Shown here piece after piece: positions 14,937-23,275 of a stretch of 64,000 nt of DNA (within the stretch, counting starts at the first letter, position 1; every line of letters starts with the position of its first letter). Under the pieces are notes generated by a model. It did not search any database. It was not told the DNA's origin and worked only from the letters and a program-made list of their open reading frames with translations. The DNA comes from Sphingomonadaceae bacterium 3R27C6 (lineage in GTDB: Bacteria; Pseudomonadota; Alphaproteobacteria; Sphingomonadales; Sphingomonadaceae). Location of the stretch: NCBI GenBank assembly GCA_005503215.1, contig SCNS01000003.1, positions 1 through 64,000 on the forward strand, given 5' to 3'. A program made the translations under genes and the position numbers.

Positions 14937-16252
14937 TTACCAAGTTTCGGGGAGCGCAGCGTCGCTGCGCTCCCCTTTTCCTGTTCGGATTGGCGCTCGG
15001 CACCACCTTCGCCCCGCCCGCCTTCGCGGCGCCCGCAGCGCAGGGTGCGGCGATTCCGCTCGCCGGCGCGATCCGCGAAGAAGCGGGCGGCGACGTCAAG
15101 CGCTTCTATGCCGCGCGCGGCTACAAGCCGCTCTGGGTGCGCGCGGGCAAGGTCGGCCCCGAAGCGGCGGTCTTGCTCGGCTATCTGTCGACCGCGGCGC
15201 GCGACGACCTCAAATCCTCATCCTATGACCTCGAAAAGCTCGAAGCGCTGATCGCCCGCGCCCGCGGCGGGGACCCGCAAGCGCTCGCGCGCGCCGATGT
15301 CGCGCTCTCGACCGCCTTCGCACGCTACGTCCGCGACATGCGCAGCCCCGGCAAGGCCAGGATGGAATATGCCGACAAGTCGCTTCGGCCGAAAAAAGCG
15401 GACGCCGACGCGGTGCTCCGCGCCGCCGCCTTCCCCAAGGATTTCGGCGCCTACATGAAAAATATGAGCTGGATGAGCGAGCATTATGTCCGCCTCCGCG
15501 CGCTCATGGGCCGCGCGCTCGCGCAAGGGGCACCGAGGAACGCGATGGCGCGCCTCCGCCTCAACCTCGACCGCACGCGCATCCTGCCCGGGCCCTATAC
15601 GCATCATATCGTCGTCGACGCCTCGTCGGGCCAGCTCTGGTATTATGGCGGGGGCAAGCGCGCGGGCACGATGAAGGTCGTCGTCGGCGCCCCCGAGACG
15701 CAAACGCCGATGCTCGCGGGCAAGCTGCAATGGGCGATCCTCAACCCCTATTGGAACGTCCCCGACTATCTCGCGCAGAAAAGCATCGCGCCAAAGGTGC
15801 TGGCGGGGCGCAGCCTCGCCTCGCTGCGCATGGAAGCGCTCTCCGACTGGGGTCCCAACCCGCGCAAGCTCGACGCCTCCGAAATCGACTGGCCGGCGGT
15901 CGCCGCGGGCGACCAGGCGCTGCGCCTCCGCGAGCTTCCCGGCGGCGCCAATTCGATGGGCCGCGTCAAATTCCTCTTCCCCAACGACGAGGGCATCTAC
16001 CTCCACGACACCCCCGAACGCGCGCTGCTCAAAAAGCCTGACCGCCATTTCAGCAATGGCTGCATCCGCCTCGAAAATGCCGGCGCGCTCGGCCAGTGGC
16101 TGCTCCACCGCTCGATCTACACCAAGTCGAAAACCCCCGAACAGGCGGTCCCGCTTCCCGTCGAAGTCCCCGTCTACCTCACCTATATCACCGCCGTCGC
16201 AACCGACCGCGGCCTCGCCTTCCGCGAAGACGTCTACGGCCGCGACGGGTAG
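14933..16252 (+). CDS. Exported L,D-transpeptidase (YkuD/YcbB type), non-ATG start
   Basis: A periplasmic enzyme that makes 3-3 peptidoglycan cross-links or anchors protein. The catalytic region has HHIVVDASSGQLWYY, then HDTPERALLKK...FSNGCIRLEN with the nucleophile Cys. No ATG/GTG is available upstream in frame. A TTG at 14990 would give a signal peptide without its basic part. Starting at CTG 14933 (or ATT 14936), which overlaps the lipoprotein stop and has GGGAGA before it, gives KFRGAQRR plus the hydrophobic core LFLFGLALG and an AFA-A cleavage site (439 aa). I prefer that start. The domain is sure, the start is not. Confidence 0.87.
   Translation: MITKFRGAQRRCAPLFLFGLALGTTFAPPAFAAPAAQGAAIPLAGAIREEAGGDVKRFYAARGYKPLWVRAGKVGPEAAVLLGYLSTAARDDLKSSSYDLEKLEALIARARGGDPQALARADVALSTAFARYVRDMRSPGKARMEYADKSLRPKKADADAVLRAAAFPKDFGAYMKNMSWMSEHYVRLRALMGRALAQGAPRNAMARLRLNLDRTRILPGPYTHHIVVDASSGQLWYYGGGKRAGTMKVVVGAPETQTPMLAGKLQWAILNPYWNVPDYLAQKSIAPKVLAGRSLASLRMEALSDWGPNPRKLDASEIDWPAVAAGDQALRLRELPGGANSMGRVKFLFPNDEGIYLHDTPERALLKKPDRHFSNGCIRLENAGALGQWLLHRSIYTKSKTPEQAVPLPVEVPVYLTYITAVATDRGLAFREDVYGRDG
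14949..14979 (+). terminator. Terminator-like hairpin inside the L,D-transpeptidase start region
   Basis: GGGGAGCGCAGC-gtc-GCTGCGCTCCCC (12-bp perfect stem) is followed by TTTT. By itself it is a textbook intrinsic terminator for the lipoprotein mRNA, but it lies within the inferred signal-peptide codons of the next gene. It could attenuate downstream expression. Confidence 0.75.
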
Positions 16253-16350
16253 CCCCCTTTCGTCATCCCGGGCTCGTCGGTCGCAGGCGGTTGACCCGCC
16301 CCGACGAAACGTACAGACCTGCCGCCTCACTGAAAAAGGGGCGAATCTTC

Positions 16351-18516
16351 ATGCGCAAACTGGCCATCCTCGGTGCGAGCATGCTCGTGCTCTCCTCGCA
16401 GCCGAGCTTTGCACAGGAAGAACCCGCCCCTGCCGCGCCTCCCGCGCCCGCCGCCGAAACCACCACCCCTTCCCCCATGTCCGCGTCCGCCGCCGGCAGC
16501 GCGCGCAAGGGGCCCGAACGCCGCCTCACCGGCGCCGACCTCTTCGACCTCTCGATCGCCTCCGACCCGCAGATCAGCCCCGACGGGCGCCACATCGCCT
16601 ATGTCCGCCGTTCGAACGACATCATGTCCGACCGCGCAGTCAGCTCGATCTGGCTCATCGACACGGCGACGGGCGAAGAAACCCCCGTCGCGGGCCGTAG
16701 CGGCGGCGCCTTCTCGCCGCGCTGGTCGCCCGACGGCAAACGCCTTGCTTTCGCCTCGACCGAGGGTGGCAGCGCGCAGCTCTGGGTGCGCTGGATGGAC
16801 GGCGGCGAGGCGGTGCGCCTCACCGGCCTCCCGACCAGCCCGTCGAGCCTCGCCTGGTCGCCCGACGGCCGCTCGATCGCCTATACGATGCTCGTAAAGG
16901 ACGACGGCCCCTCGTTCGGCACCGCACCCAAGAACAAGCCCGAGGGCGCGAAATGGGCCGAGCCGCTCGAGGTCCACGACCTCCTCGCCTATCGCGCCGA
17001 CGGCGAAGGTTATCTCGAACCCGGCTTCGAAAAGATTTTCGTCGTCCCCGCGACCGGCGGCTCGCCGCGCCAGCTGACCTTCGGCCCCTATCACGACGGC
17101 GGTCCCCTGAGCTGGTCGCGCGACGGCCGCACCCTCTATTTCAGCGCGAACCGCAAACCCGATTGGGAGAAGGACCCCGTCGAAAGCGAAATCCACGCGC
17201 TCGACGTGACGAGCGGCACGGTCACCGCGCTCACCGACCGCAACGGCCCCGACAGCAATCCGCTTGTCTCGCCCGACGGCAGCAAGATCGCGTACCTTGG
17301 CTTCGACGACAAATTGCGCGCCTATGAGAACACCCAGCTCTACGTCATGAACCGCGACGGGTCGGGCAAGCGCAGCCTGACGGGCAATTGGGACTATGGC
17401 ATCGACGCGATCCAGTGGGGCGCCGACGGCAAGTCGGTTTATGCGCAGTACGACGATCATGGCGAGACCAAGGTCGCACGCATCGGGCTCGACGGCGCGG
17501 TGCGCACCGCCGCCACCGGCCTTTCGGGCGGCGGGCTCGACCGCCCCTATACGGGCGGCAGCTTCACCGTGTCGGAGGGCGGCGCGATCGCCTTCACCGG
17601 CGGCACCGCGACCCGGCCCGCCGAGGTTCAGCTCAATCGCGGCGGCACCGCACGCATCCTCACCGACCTCAACCGCAGCTTGCGCGAAGTGAAATCGCTC
17701 GGCGAGGTCCGCAAGATCACCGTGGCTTCCAGCCACGACGGCAAGACGATCGAGGGCTGGCTGACCCTCCCGCCCGGCTACCGCGACGGCCAGCGCGTGC
17801 CGCTGATCCTCGAAATCCACGGCGGCCCCTTCGCGGCCTATGGCGGCCATTTCTCGACCGACAACCAGCTCTACGCCGCGGGCGGTTATGCCGTGCTCTC
17901 GGCGAACCCGCGCGGTTCGACCAGCTATGGCGCCGCCTTCGCGAACGAGATCGACAAGCAATATCCGGGCAATGATTATTTCGACCTCATCTCCATCGTC
18001 GACCGCGCGATCGAACTCGGCGTCGCCGACCCCGACGCGCTCTTCGTTACCGGCGGCTCGGGGGGCGGCGTGCTCACCAGCTGGATTGTCGGCAAGACCA
18101 ACCGCTTCAAGGCCGCGGTCACGCAAAAGCCGGTGATCAACTGGACGACGCAGGCACTCACCGCCGACGGCCCCGGCTTCTTCGGCCCCTATTGGCTCGG
18201 CGCCGAACCGTGGGAAAAGCCCGAACTCTTCTGGGCCCGCTCGCCGCTCTCGCTCGTCGGCAATGTCGAAACCCCGACGCTCGTCATTGTCGGCGCCGAG
18301 GATTACCGCACCCCGGTCAGCGAATCCGAGCAATATTACACCGCGCTCCGCCTCCGCGGCGTGCCCAGCGCGCTGATCAAGGTGCCGGGCGCCAGCCATG
18401 GCGGCATCGCCGCGCGGCCGTCGCAATCGGCCGCCAAGGCCTCGGCGATCCTCGCCTGGTTCGAGAAATACAAGAAGGGCTGGACGCGCCCGGCGAGCGA
18501 TGCGGCGGCGAAATAG
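16351..18516 (+). CDS. Exported S9 family prolyl oligopeptidase-type peptidase
   Basis: A 721-aa protein with a signal peptide (MRKLAILGASMLVLSSQPSFA) and a Pro/Ala-rich linker. A WD40-like beta-propeller follows (repeated LAWSPDGR, FSPRWSPDGK, LSWSRDGRTLYFSA, LVSPDGSKIA), then the alpha/beta hydrolase part. The catalytic Ser lies in TGGSGGGVLTSW, Asp in VGAEDYRTPVSES and His in PGASHGGIAA, with the HGGPFAAYGG oxyanion segment. These acyl-aminoacyl/dipeptidyl peptidases degrade short periplasmic peptides. The ATG at 16351 has AAAAAGGGGCG before it. Confidence 0.93.
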   Translation: MRKLAILGASMLVLSSQPSFAQEEPAPAAPPAPAAETTTPSPMSASAAGSARKGPERRLTGADLFDLSIASDPQISPDGRHIAYVRRSNDIMSDRAVSSIWLIDTATGEETPVAGRSGGAFSPRWSPDGKRLAFASTEGGSAQLWVRWMDGGEAVRLTGLPTSPSSLAWSPDGRSIAYTMLVKDDGPSFGTAPKNKPEGAKWAEPLEVHDLLAYRADGEGYLEPGFEKIFVVPATGGSPRQLTFGPYHDGGPLSWSRDGRTLYFSANRKPDWEKDPVESEIHALDVTSGTVTALTDRNGPDSNPLVSPDGSKIAYLGFDDKLRAYENTQLYVMNRDGSGKRSLTGNWDYGIDAIQWGADGKSVYAQYDDHGETKVARIGLDGAVRTAATGLSGGGLDRPYTGGSFTVSEGGAIAFTGGTATRPAEVQLNRGGTARILTDLNRSLREVKSLGEVRKITVASSHDGKTIEGWLTLPPGYRDGQRVPLILEIHGGPFAAYGGHFSTDNQLYAAGGYAVLSANPRGSTSYGAAFANEIDKQYPGNDYFDLISIVDRAIELGVADPDALFVTGGSGGGVLTSWIVGKTNRFKAAVTQKPVINWTTQALTADGPGFFGPYWLGAEPWEKPELFWARSPLSLVGNVETPTLVIVGAEDYRTPVSESEQYYTALRLRGVPSALIKVPGASHGGIAARPSQSAAKASAILAWFEKYKKGWTRPASDAAAK

Positions 18517-18572
18517 CCTGCCCGTCCCGCGTCCGCTTAGGGGTGGTGAGCATCCTTTCGATCATCCACTTC

Positions 18573-18645
18573 CGTCATCCCGGGCTTGACCCGGGACCCG
18601 CCTTTTCCTTCAAGAAGGCAGGCCCGGATCAAGTCCGGTGTGACG
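18573..18645. repeat. CGTCATCCCGGGCTTGACC palindrome, copy 2
   Basis: Nearly identical to copy 1 at 13151, including the central TTCCTTCAAGAAGGCAGG and the trailing GATGATGG. Its right arm has GGCCCGGATCAAGTCCGGTG, so it is slightly degenerate. Confidence 0.88.
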
Positions 18646-18793
18646 ATGATGGCTAGGTCAGCTCTCGATCGAAAGCCGACACTGCCTCGGCACGCCGCCG
18701 CACAGGAAGACGATTAGCGACCATCAGATCAAATTTTATCCATTTAATATCAATATTTTATAATTATATCGTACACGCTTTAATCGCTAGCGC

Positions 18794-18822
18794 TTGACCT
18801 CGCAGCGCGACTCGCTTAATTA
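18794..18822 (+). promoter_or_regulatory. Sigma-70-type promoter of ohr
   Basis: TTGACC (18794-18799), a 17-bp spacer and TAATTA (18817-18822). The OhrR-type operator begins 2 bp downstream, where a bound repressor would block open-complex formation or clearance. Confidence 0.75.
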
Positions 18823-18823
18823 C

Positions 18824-18850
18824 ATCGTATCCGATCTAAACGGATACGAT
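18824..18850. promoter_or_regulatory. OhrR-type operator
   Basis: A perfect inverted repeat ATCGTATCCG-N7-CGGATACGAT lies between the promoter and the ohr ATG. A 9/10 half-site (ATCGTATGCG) recurs at 19344 upstream of ohrR and an 8/10 half-site at 18768. The neighbouring ohrR gene encodes the likely repressor. Confidence 0.85.
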
Positions 18851-18874
18851 CAAAAATCCCGAAAGGAACCCGAA

Positions 18875-19270
18875 ATGGCTGACAAAATCATCTTCACCGG
18901 CACCACCCACGTCAAAGGCGGCCCCGACGGCTACGCGCGCAGCACGAACAACGTTCTCGACCTCGCGCTGCCCCAGCCACACCCTGCCGCCGAGAATCTC
19001 TTCGCCGCCGCATGGTCGGCCTGCTTCATCGGCGCGCTCGAACTCGCTGCCGGACAGCGCAAGATCAAGCTGCCTGCCTCACCCGAAGCCGATACCACGA
19101 TCGAGGTCCTGAGCCGCGATGGCGGTTTCGTCCTCCGCGCCCGCCTCGACATCGCGGTCCCCGGCATCGACCCGGTCACCGCCCGCGAACTGGTCGACAC
19201 CGCGCACAAGATCTGCCCCTATTCGAAGGCGGTCGAGGGCAATATCGACATCGAACTCAACCTCGTCTGA
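18875..19270 (+). CDS. ohr: Organic hydroperoxide resistance protein Ohr (OsmC family)
   Basis: A 131-aa cytoplasmic thiol peroxidase that reduces organic hydroperoxides. Both redox cysteines are present: the peroxidatic one in AAWSACFIGALE and the resolving one in HKICPYSKA. The conserved ARSTNNVLDL and NVLDLAL-type segments also fit. The ATG has AAAGGAA before it. The promoter and operator upstream and the following ohrR gene form the standard peroxide-induced switch. Confidence 0.96.
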   Translation: MADKIIFTGTTHVKGGPDGYARSTNNVLDLALPQPHPAAENLFAAAWSACFIGALELAAGQRKIKLPASPEADTTIEVLSRDGGFVLRARLDIAVPGIDPVTARELVDTAHKICPYSKAVEGNIDIELNLV

Positions 19271-19277
19271 TGTTTCG

Positions 19278-19320
19278 ACCGGGCGGTGCCGCTCTCTGCC
19301 CTTGGCATGCACCGCCCGGT
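19278..19320 (+). terminator. Hairpin after ohr
   Basis: ACCGGGCGGTGC and GCACCGCCCGGT pair over 12 bp around a 19-base loop. No T-run follows, so it may be a stability stem or a weak terminator. Confidence 0.5.
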
Positions 19321-19386
19321 TGACACTGCCGCAATCCGATTTCATCGTATGCGCTTGAATTACCGGACCTTCACCAGGGAACCCCC

Positions 19387-19833
19387 ATGACGAAATCGCC
19401 TGCCCCCGAACGGCCCAAGCTCGGCGAATTCCTCTGCTTCGCGGTCTATTCGGCGAACCTCGCCTTCGGCCGCGCCTATCGTCCGATCCTCGAAAAGCTC
19501 GGCCTCACCTACACCCAATATGTCGCGCTCGTCGCCTTGTGGGAACGGGACGACCAGACCGTCAGCGAACTCGGCGAAAAGATGTTCCTCGAATCGAACA
19601 CGCTCACCCCGATTTTAAAGAAACTCGAACAATCGGGTTTCATCGAGCGCCGCCGCGACCCCGCCGACGAGCGCCAGGTGCGCATCCGCCTGACCGCAAA
19701 GGGCAGCGAGCTACGCAATCACGAGATCGGCAACGAATTATTCGACGCGACCGGCCTCGGCGACAGCTTTTTCGACGTCCAGAAATCGGTCGCCAAGCTG
19801 CGCGACAATCTGATGCGTTCGCTGGGCGACTGA
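19387..19833 (+). CDS. ohrR: MarR-family organic peroxide sensor OhrR
   Basis: A 148-aa winged-helix repressor. The reactive Cys that senses organic peroxide is in the N-terminal LGEFLCFAVYSANLAFGRAY (about residue 17). The wing-helix region is TVSELGEKMFLESNTLTPIL then RRRDPADERQVRIRLT. It should repress ohr through the palindrome at 18824 and, judging from the half-site upstream, itself. A second cysteine is not seen, so it looks like the one-Cys type. Confidence 0.93.
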   Translation: MTKSPAPERPKLGEFLCFAVYSANLAFGRAYRPILEKLGLTYTQYVALVALWERDDQTVSELGEKMFLESNTLTPILKKLEQSGFIERRRDPADERQVRIRLTAKGSELRNHEIGNELFDATGLGDSFFDVQKSVAKLRDNLMRSLGD

Positions 19834-19839
19834 GGGCGC

Positions 19840-20565
19840 TCAGGCGGCGTCGTGAAAAATGACGCCCAGCGTGTGCCGCCGCCCCGACCGGATTTCGCTA
19901 ACCCCATGGCGCATCGCGACGCGATAGTCGCCGCGCGCACCCTTCACTGGCCGCGCATTCACCGCGAACACCACCGCATCGCCCTTCGCCAGCGGCACCA
20001 CCGCAGCGCGCGACTGCATCCGCGGCCTTTGCTCGGTCAAAACGAACTCGCCGCCCACAAAATCCTCACCTGGTGCCGACAGCAGCACCGCGATCTGCAG
20101 CGGAAAGACATGCTCGCCATAAAGGTCCTGGTGCAGACAATTATAATCGCCCGCGCCATATTGCAGCAGCAATGGCGTCGGCCGCCGCTGCCCCGCATCA
20201 TGGCACCGCGCCAGGAATTCGGCGTGCTCGGCGGGAAAGCGCACCGCGATTCCCATCCGCTCGTGCCAGCGATTGGCGATCGGCGCGAGCGACGGATACA
20301 GCCCGCTCCGCAGCGCCTCCACCAGCGGCGGCAAAGGATAGGCGAAATAGCGATATTCGCCGCGCCCGAAGCCGTGCCGCGCCATGAACACATGGCTGCG
20401 AAACCTCGCCTCCTCGGCATAGAGCGCCGCGGTGTCGTCGCACTCGGCCCCGCTCAGCAGCCCCGGCAGCACCGCCCATCCGTCGCGGTCGAGGGCCACG
20501 GCGATCGCGTCCCAGTCCAGCGCTTCGATACGCGCGCCGATGCGTGCTTCCATAGTCTCCGTCAT
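19840..20565 (-). CDS. 2OG-Fe(II) oxygenase family protein
   Basis: A protein of about 241 aa counted from the ATG at 20565 (another ATG at 20553 is possible; the frame is open further). The double-stranded beta-helix carries the iron-binding HQD (NCLHQDLYGEHVFPLQ), the second His region (MRHGVSEIRSG) and the Arg (SGRRHTLGVIFHD) that would bind 2-oxoglutarate. Family members hydroxylate proteins or modified bases. The substrate cannot be read from sequence. Its 3' end sits 6 bp from the end of ohrR, convergent. Confidence 0.85.
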   Translation of the reverse strand: MTETMEARIGARIEALDWDAIAVALDRDGWAVLPGLLSGAECDDTAALYAEEARFRSHVFMARHGFGRGEYRYFAYPLPPLVEALRSGLYPSLAPIANRWHERMGIAVRFPAEHAEFLARCHDAGQRRPTPLLLQYGAGDYNCLHQDLYGEHVFPLQIAVLLSAPGEDFVGGEFVLTEQRPRMQSRAAVVPLAKGDAVVFAVNARPVKGARGDYRVAMRHGVSEIRSGRRHTLGVIFHDAA

Positions 20566-20749
20566 GCGCCCGGCCATGCCACCGCGCGCGCCGCCCCGCG
20601 CCCCGTTTCTTGCTTTCAAACTGGAAGTCCCACGCCGCGCCACCGTCCGGCGTATCCAGGGCACAGCGGACCCGATCGGGGCTTTTCCGCCCGCGCATCT
20701 TCTCTCTAGTCGATCTGACAGGGGGCGAGCGAAGACAGGAGCAAGGATC

Positions 20750-21274
20750 ATGAGCGCCCTTTCGACCCGGCACGAGCCCGACCCGGTCCGTCATAACGGC
20801 CCCCCGACGGCGGACGACTATGCGCTGGGGCTCCAGTTCTGCCGCGTCGGCTTTCTATCGCTGACGCGGCTGCAACTCGCGCTCGAACGCGGCGACCGGT
20901 CGCGCGCGATGGAGGCGATCGACGACCTGCAAGCACTCGATATCGACGTCGAACGCCTCGTCAGCGCGCTCCCCGTCTCGCCCGACGATCCGCAGCAGGA
21001 ACACGCCGCCCGCATTGTCAAGGAAGGAAGGATGGCGGTCGCCTTCGAGAAACTCGCGCTCGCCAGCGGGATCAGCGGGCCGGACCTCTCGTCGCGACCC
21101 GGCTTTCCGAACCGCATCGGCGATGTGTGGCCCGAAGCCGAGCCCGCTGTCGCCGCCGACTGGCCACCCGCCGAGCCGCCAACGGCGCGCCTCCTGCGCC
21201 TCTATGGCCTCCGCGCCGCGGTGCTGCTCGCGATCGCGGCCGCGACGCTCGCCGCATTGCTGGTGGCACTCTAG
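20750..21274 (+). CDS. Tail-anchored membrane protein of unknown function
   Basis: A 174-aa protein. The ATG at 20750 is chosen for the preceding ACAGGAG. An N-terminal helical region (LQFCRVGFLSLTRLQLALERG, DDLQALDIDVERLVSALP) is followed by a linker and one C-terminal hydrophobic segment (GLRAAVLLAIAAATLAALLVAL), so the bulk should face the cytoplasm. I do not recognise the family. It is divergent from the oxygenase gene, sharing a 184-bp gap. Confidence 0.75.
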   Translation: MSALSTRHEPDPVRHNGPPTADDYALGLQFCRVGFLSLTRLQLALERGDRSRAMEAIDDLQALDIDVERLVSALPVSPDDPQQEHAARIVKEGRMAVAFEKLALASGISGPDLSSRPGFPNRIGDVWPEAEPAVAADWPPAEPPTARLLRLYGLRAAVLLAIAAATLAALLVAL

Positions 21275-21361
21275 CCAGCCTCAATCGCCGCGGCACCGGT
21301 TCACAAAGCGCATGACCATGCTAGGGTTCGGCCTCCTCCCCAGAAGCGGAACCGATTCATC

Positions 21362-23020
21362 ATGTCCCTGCGCCAAGCCGCCGCCCTGCTCCTCCCCCTG
21401 CTCGCCATTCCCGCCGCGGCGCAAAACGCCCCCGCCATCGACGCCGCGAACCTCAGCCAGACCGTGCGCACCCTCGCGTCCGACCAGTTTCAGGGCCGCG
21501 CGCCCGGCACGATCGGCGAGGAGCGCACGATCGGTTACCTGATCGGCCGGCTGCAGGCACTCGGGCTCGAACCCGCGGGCACCGACGGCGGCTGGACCCA
21601 GCCCGTGCCCTTGCTCCACACGCGGCTCGGCACCCCGACGACGCTCGGCTTCGACCGCAAGGGCACCGCAACCCCGCTGACGTTCGGCACCGACATCTAT
21701 GTCTCGACGCTCCAGCCCAAGGATCAGGCGGTGATCCAGAACGCGCCGCTCGTCTTCGTCGGTTATGGCGTCACCGCCCCCGAACGCGGCTGGAACGACT
21801 TCAAGGGACAGGACCTCAAGGGCAAGGTCGCGGTCTTCCTGATCAACGACCCCGATTTTGTCGCGGCGAAGGGCGAGGACAGCTTCGGCAAGTTCGGCGG
21901 CCGGACGATGACCTATTATGGCCGCTGGACCTACAAGTTCGAGGAAGCCGCACGCCGCGGCGCGATCGGCGCGCTGATCGTCCACGACACCGACGGCGTC
22001 GGCTACGGCTGGAACGTCGTCAAAGCACCGGGCGGTGAAAATTACGGCCTCGTCATGCCGCCCGAAAAGGTGACGAGCCTCGCGCTCCAGGGATGGATCT
22101 CGGGCGAAACCGCGACGACCCTGTTCACGAACGCCGGACAGGATCTTGCAAAGCTGCGCATCGCCGCACGCCGCAAGGATTTCAAACCCATCGACCTCGG
22201 CACCAGCTTCAACGCCGCGATCCCCGTGACGCAGGAAGTCGTGCAGAGCCAGAATGTCCTCGCGAAAATCCCCGGCGCCAAGCGCCCCGACGAGGTGATC
22301 ATGTACGGCGCGCACTGGGACGCCTATGGTGAGGGTCCGCCCGACGAACAGGGCCGCATCTATCGCGCCGGCGCCAACGACGACGCGCTCGGCGTCGCGG
22401 GGCTGTTCGAGATTGCGCGGCTGTTCAAGGCCGCGCCCGCCCCCGACCGCACGATCGCCTTCGCTTTCTGGACCGCCGAGGAACGCGGGCTGCTCGGTTC
22501 CGAAGCCTATGCGCAGAACCCGATCTTCCCGGCAGAGAAAACCGTCGCCAACTTCGGCCTCGACATCCTCCAGACCGCCGGAAAGGCAAAGGACGTCGTC
22601 CTCGTCGGCAAGGGACAGGGCAGCCTCGAAGACGATCTCGCGCGCGTCGCCGCGACGCAGGGCCGCACCGTCAGCGTCGAAAGTCTGCCCGAACGCGGGC
22701 TCTTTTACCGCGCCGACCATTTCAGCCTCGCCAAGCGCGGCGTCCCCGTCCTCCTCATGATGGGCATCGCGGGCGCCTCCGATCTCGTCGAGGGCGGCAA
22801 GCCCGCGGGACAGGCGTGGGTCGATGCCTATACCGGCAAATGCTATCATCAGGCATGCGACGCGTGGGACGAAAGCTGGAACCTGGACGGCGCGGTGCAG
22901 GATATCGCTGCGTTCTACACGATCGGCGACGAACTCGCCCGCTCGGCCAAATGGCCGGGCTGGAAGGACGGCAGCGAATTCAAGGCGATCCGCGACAAGA
23001 GCGCCGCGTCGCGGAAATAA
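21362..23020 (+). CDS. Exported M28 family zinc aminopeptidase
   Basis: A 552-aa protein with a signal peptide (LLLPLLAIPAAAQ). A PA-type insert domain lies around residues 130-240. The co-catalytic zinc ligands are all visible: His/Asp in YGAHWDAYGEG, Asp in AGANDDALG, the Glu pair in FWTAEERGLLGS, Asp in FGLDILQ and His in GKCYHQACD. The metal site looks intact. It degrades peptides in the periplasm or outside. It is followed by a DUF885 hydrolase, possibly for complementary peptide scavenging, although a long palindrome separates them. Confidence 0.93.
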   Translation: MSLRQAAALLLPLLAIPAAAQNAPAIDAANLSQTVRTLASDQFQGRAPGTIGEERTIGYLIGRLQALGLEPAGTDGGWTQPVPLLHTRLGTPTTLGFDRKGTATPLTFGTDIYVSTLQPKDQAVIQNAPLVFVGYGVTAPERGWNDFKGQDLKGKVAVFLINDPDFVAAKGEDSFGKFGGRTMTYYGRWTYKFEEAARRGAIGALIVHDTDGVGYGWNVVKAPGGENYGLVMPPEKVTSLALQGWISGETATTLFTNAGQDLAKLRIAARRKDFKPIDLGTSFNAAIPVTQEVVQSQNVLAKIPGAKRPDEVIMYGAHWDAYGEGPPDEQGRIYRAGANDDALGVAGLFEIARLFKAAPAPDRTIAFAFWTAEERGLLGSEAYAQNPIFPAEKTVANFGLDILQTAGKAKDVVLVGKGQGSLEDDLARVAATQGRTVSVESLPERGLFYRADHFSLAKRGVPVLLMMGIAGASDLVEGGKPAGQAWVDAYTGKCYHQACDAWDESWNLDGAVQDIAAFYTIGDELARSAKWPGWKDGSEFKAIRDKSAASRK

Positions 23021-23068
23021 GCGGGCAGCGGGGACGGGTTTCGACCCATTTCTGCTCCCTTTTCTTTT

Positions 23069-23146
23069 GTCATTCCCGCGAAAGCGGGAACCCAGGGATG
23101 GGCCAGCCGGCCGACGCTCTGGGTCCCCGCTTTCGCGGGGATGACG
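23069..23146. repeat. GTCATTCCCGCGAAAGCGGGAA palindrome, full copy
   Basis: Arms GTCATTCCCGCGAAAGCGGG and CCCCGCTTTCGCGGGGATGAC, each itself a small hairpin, flank an inner CCCAG...CTGGG pair. The 23021-23275 gap contains this element and the DUF885 ribosome site. Half copies lie at 25138 and 8452. Confidence 0.9.
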
Positions 23147-23275
23147 AAAATGGGGAACGGCAGTTCCCCAGATAGCAGCCGTCGCGAAACAGGCCGGCAG
23201 CGCCCAAACCGCTGAAATATTATTGCGCCCGGCCCGGCGCTGCGCAACAAGCCCCTCATTCAATAGGAGAATGTG

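Larger units (their letters stand above)
18517..18874. other. Intergenic region with repeat, AT-rich block and ohr promoter
   Basis: These 358 bp hold the 18573 palindrome, then a block unusually rich in A/T for this genome (about 18725-18790), a half-site resembling the OhrR operator (ATCGTACACG at 18768), and the ohr promoter and operator. No gene is seen. Confidence 0.75.

Noticed and set aside
14990-16252. TTG 14990 as start of the L,D-transpeptidase
   Set aside because: It would leave a signal peptide without basic residues; the longer frame from 14933/14936 gives a complete one.
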